Shown here in pieces: positions 63,457-64,000 of a stretch of 64,000 bases of DNA; the stretch's first letter is position 1, and every line of letters begins with the position of its first letter. The notes beneath the pieces were generated by a model that was given only the letters and a program-made list of their open reading frames with translations, was not told the origin of the DNA and did no database searches. A program made the translations under genes and the position numbers. The DNA is from Maniola hyperantus (lineage: Eukaryota > Arthropoda > Insecta > Lepidoptera > Nymphalidae), in contig NC_048556.1 of the NCBI RefSeq assembly GCF_902806685.2, positions 11,866,734 to 11,930,733 of the forward strand, in the 5' to 3' direction.

Positions 63457-63520
63457 CTAAGTAATGCCAATAGCTCTAAAAGGTGCTCGGGACCGAATAC
63501 CATATATTACCAAGTCTTTA
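63457..63520. other. Right flank of the BEL/Pao element
   Basis: 64 bases of unassigned sequence before the assembly gap. They do not continue the sequence left of the 5' LTR in any way that I can recognise. Confidence 0.4.
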
Positions 63521-63720
63521 NNNNNNNNNNNNNNNNNNNNNNNNNNNNNNNNNNNNNNNNNNNNNNNNNNNNNNNNNNNNNNNNNNNNNNNNNNNNNNNN
63601 NNNNNNNNNNNNNNNNNNNNNNNNNNNNNNNNNNNNNNNNNNNNNNNNNNNNNNNNNNNNNNNNNNNNNNNNNNNNNNNNNNNNNNNNNNNNNNNNNNNN
63701 NNNNNNNNNNNNNNNNNNNN
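63521..63720. other. Assembly gap, exactly 200 N
   Basis: A round-number N run, which normally marks a scaffold join of unknown true length. Confidence 0.98.
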
Positions 63721-64000
63721 ACTCTTCAGGTTGCCACTTGCCACAGCAATGCGTTTTCCTTATTTTTGTGAAACAGTTTAAGATTTAATATGGATAGTTA
63801 GTATGGAAGTATGGATTATTTATAATACAATACACTCAATATACTCATTGGCTCAGTTTGTAAAAGTGATGAACAATTATATTTTTATAGTAACTAACTA
63901 ACTATTTAAAAATGTAAACAATTTTCTGAGATAAAACCACCTTTGAATCAAAATGCATTAGTATAAGTGGTGCGGCCAGCGGTGGCGGCTTTTTAAGCTG
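63721..64000 (+). repeat. Second copy of 15716-15996 (probable alternative haplotype)
   Basis: It starts CTCTTCAGGTTGCCACTTGC-like and ends GGCGGCTTTTTAAGCTG, colinear with 15716-15996. It differs by a 1-bp and two 4-bp indels plus one substitution. The first copy lies in the region just upstream of PCGF3, so sequence beyond the window probably repeats PCGF3 and its neighbours. Confidence 0.9.

Noticed and set aside
63457..63788. Open frames running across the N gap
   Set aside because: They exist only because N codons are read as open. No protein evidence.

Overview
The window is nuclear DNA of an insect, almost certainly a moth or butterfly. The evidence is multi-exon genes with short GT-AG introns, AT-rich intergenic DNA, and a dense load of repeats I recognise from lepidopteran genomes: TAGCTGATGCCCGCG-type repeats, a tRNA-derived SINE with a (GAT)n tail, RTE-type LINE ends, and 'GGTTCCGTACC' repeats. 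No species can be named from the sequence alone.

Layout. Positions 1-13.1 kb hold mostly repeats plus one intact Tc1/mariner-superfamily transposon (4464-6635). The gene cluster follows: an R3H-domain gene (-, 13140-15040, 5' end not found); the PCGF3/l(3)73Ah Polycomb RING gene (+, 16669-20107, 5 exons); a ZAD-C2H2 zinc-finger gene (-, 29188-23220, 11 exons, 508 aa, 9 fingers); PPME1, the PP2A methylesterase (+, 29699-35715, 10 exons, 413 aa); and a MICU2/MICU3-type mitochondrial calcium-uptake regulator (-, 46305-40318, at least 10 exons, 5' end not found). The zinc-finger gene and PPME1 are divergent, with 510 bp between their start codons. PCGF3/zinc finger and PPME1/MICU are convergent pairs. 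The genes are individually housekeeping or chromatin genes and form no common pathway that I can see. From 46.3 to 57.1 kb I find no gene, only repeats. From 57151 to 63456 lies a BEL/Pao LTR retrotransposon with near-identical LTRs and one frame break in its reverse transcriptase. After a 200-N gap (63521-63720), the last 280 bases repeat 15716-15996 with small indels, so the scaffold probably carries a second haplotype of the same locus.

The most unusual pattern is a set of local tandem duplications that span exon-intron junctions. They occur in PCGF3 exon 2 (2 x 120 bp, in frame, donor copied), zinc-finger exon 6 (3 x 188 bp, acceptor AG lost in the extra copies), zinc-finger exon 8 (3 x 102 bp, in frame, donor copied), the zinc-finger exon 11 acceptor (about 4 copies), and the MICU exon at 41219 (3 x 38 bp, acceptor AG lost in the extra copies). 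An intergenic 4 x 76 bp array (53192-53495) also carries donor-like motifs. Two of these arrays offer phase-compatible alternative donors that would add 40, or 34/68, residues to a protein.
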